DNA of 6,234 bases. Origin: an uncultured Erysipelotrichaceae bacterium. GTDB taxonomy: Bacteria; Bacillota_I; Bacilli_A; Erysipelotrichales; Erysipelotrichaceae. The stretch spans positions 1 through 6,234 of the forward strand of contig CALVCY010000157.1 in assembly GCA_944326175.1 (NCBI GenBank), written 5' to 3'. The notes under the pieces are model-generated. The model was not told the DNA's origin. It searched no databases and saw only the letters and a program-made list of their open reading frames with translations. Positions 6,182 to 6,234 of the stretch are shown here, piece by piece. Every line of letters begins with the position of its first letter. Within the stretch, counting starts at the first letter, position 1. Made by a program: the position numbers and the translations under genes.

Positions 6182-6234
6182 GCTTGTCTCCATTTTCCTT
6201 TATGATTAACACGCAATACAATAGCACTAAATCC
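6169..6234 (-). CDS. Possible 3' end of a GH13 enzyme (branching-enzyme-like tail), partial
   Basis: At the right edge one - strand frame is open for 21 codons and stops at TAA (6171-6169), inside the start of the phosphorylase gene. Its beginning reads G-F-S-A-I-V-L-R-V. This resembles the last beta strand of GH13 enzymes such as branching enzymes (pattern P-P-x-S-A-x-V-L). A branching-enzyme gene before glgP would fit a glycogen operon, and the overlap with the start at 6181 would be 13 bases. The evidence is a single short match, and another frame is also open here, so the gene may not exist. Confidence 0.28.
   Translation of the reverse strand, partial: GFSAIVLRVNHKGKWRQACAH
6188..6191 (-). 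promoter_or_regulatory. Shine-Dalgarno site deciding the glgP start
   Basis: GGAG (6191-6188, - strand) precedes the ATG at 6181-6179 by six bases, an ideal spacing. It overlaps the upstream candidate ATG (6193-6191), whose own AAGGA ends within three bases of the start. The downstream start also aligns better with the short N-termini of Bacillus-type phosphorylases. Confidence 0.5.

Overview
The window looks like chromosomal DNA of a low-to-moderate GC bacterium, most likely a Gram-positive member of the Bacillota. This is inferred from purine-rich Shine-Dalgarno (SD) sites, an ECF-transporter S component of RibU type, a short lipoprotein signal peptide with an L-S-G-C lipobox, and a type I pullulanase without an export signal. 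A host within Erysipelotrichia or a relative is possible but cannot be settled from the sequence alone.

Left part, + strand (1-840): the 3' end of a membrane S component resembling the riboflavin importer RibU (cut off at the left edge) is followed 26 bp later by a 157-residue pyridoxamine-phosphate-oxidase-like split-barrel flavoprotein. The pair looks like one transcription unit ending at a hairpin near 808-832. That hairpin has T-runs on both strands and can also end transcription arriving from the right.

Right part, - strand (6234 down to 936): glycogen phosphorylase (about 6181-3779) overlaps a type I pullulanase/debranching enzyme (3779-1698) by one base in a TAATG junction. Together they form a cytoplasmic glycogen-degrading module: phosphorolysis of outer chains to glucose-1-phosphate, then hydrolysis of alpha-1,6 branch points. 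A short open stretch at the right edge reads like the last strand of another GH13 enzyme such as a branching enzyme, but this is weakly supported. A GC-rich hairpin at 1672-1687 probably ends the glgP-pullulanase transcript.

Beyond that hairpin, on the same strand, lies a small unrecognised lipoprotein gene (1634-1197). It stops at a TAG, but the same frame continues with protein-like sequence for 86 more codons to a TAA at 938-936. This interrupted lipoprotein is the most unusual feature of the window. It is most simply a gene broken by a nonsense change; amber readthrough or suppression is an alternative. No CRISPR array, mobile element, tRNA or rRNA was seen, and apart from the interrupted lipoprotein the window is ordinary metabolism.
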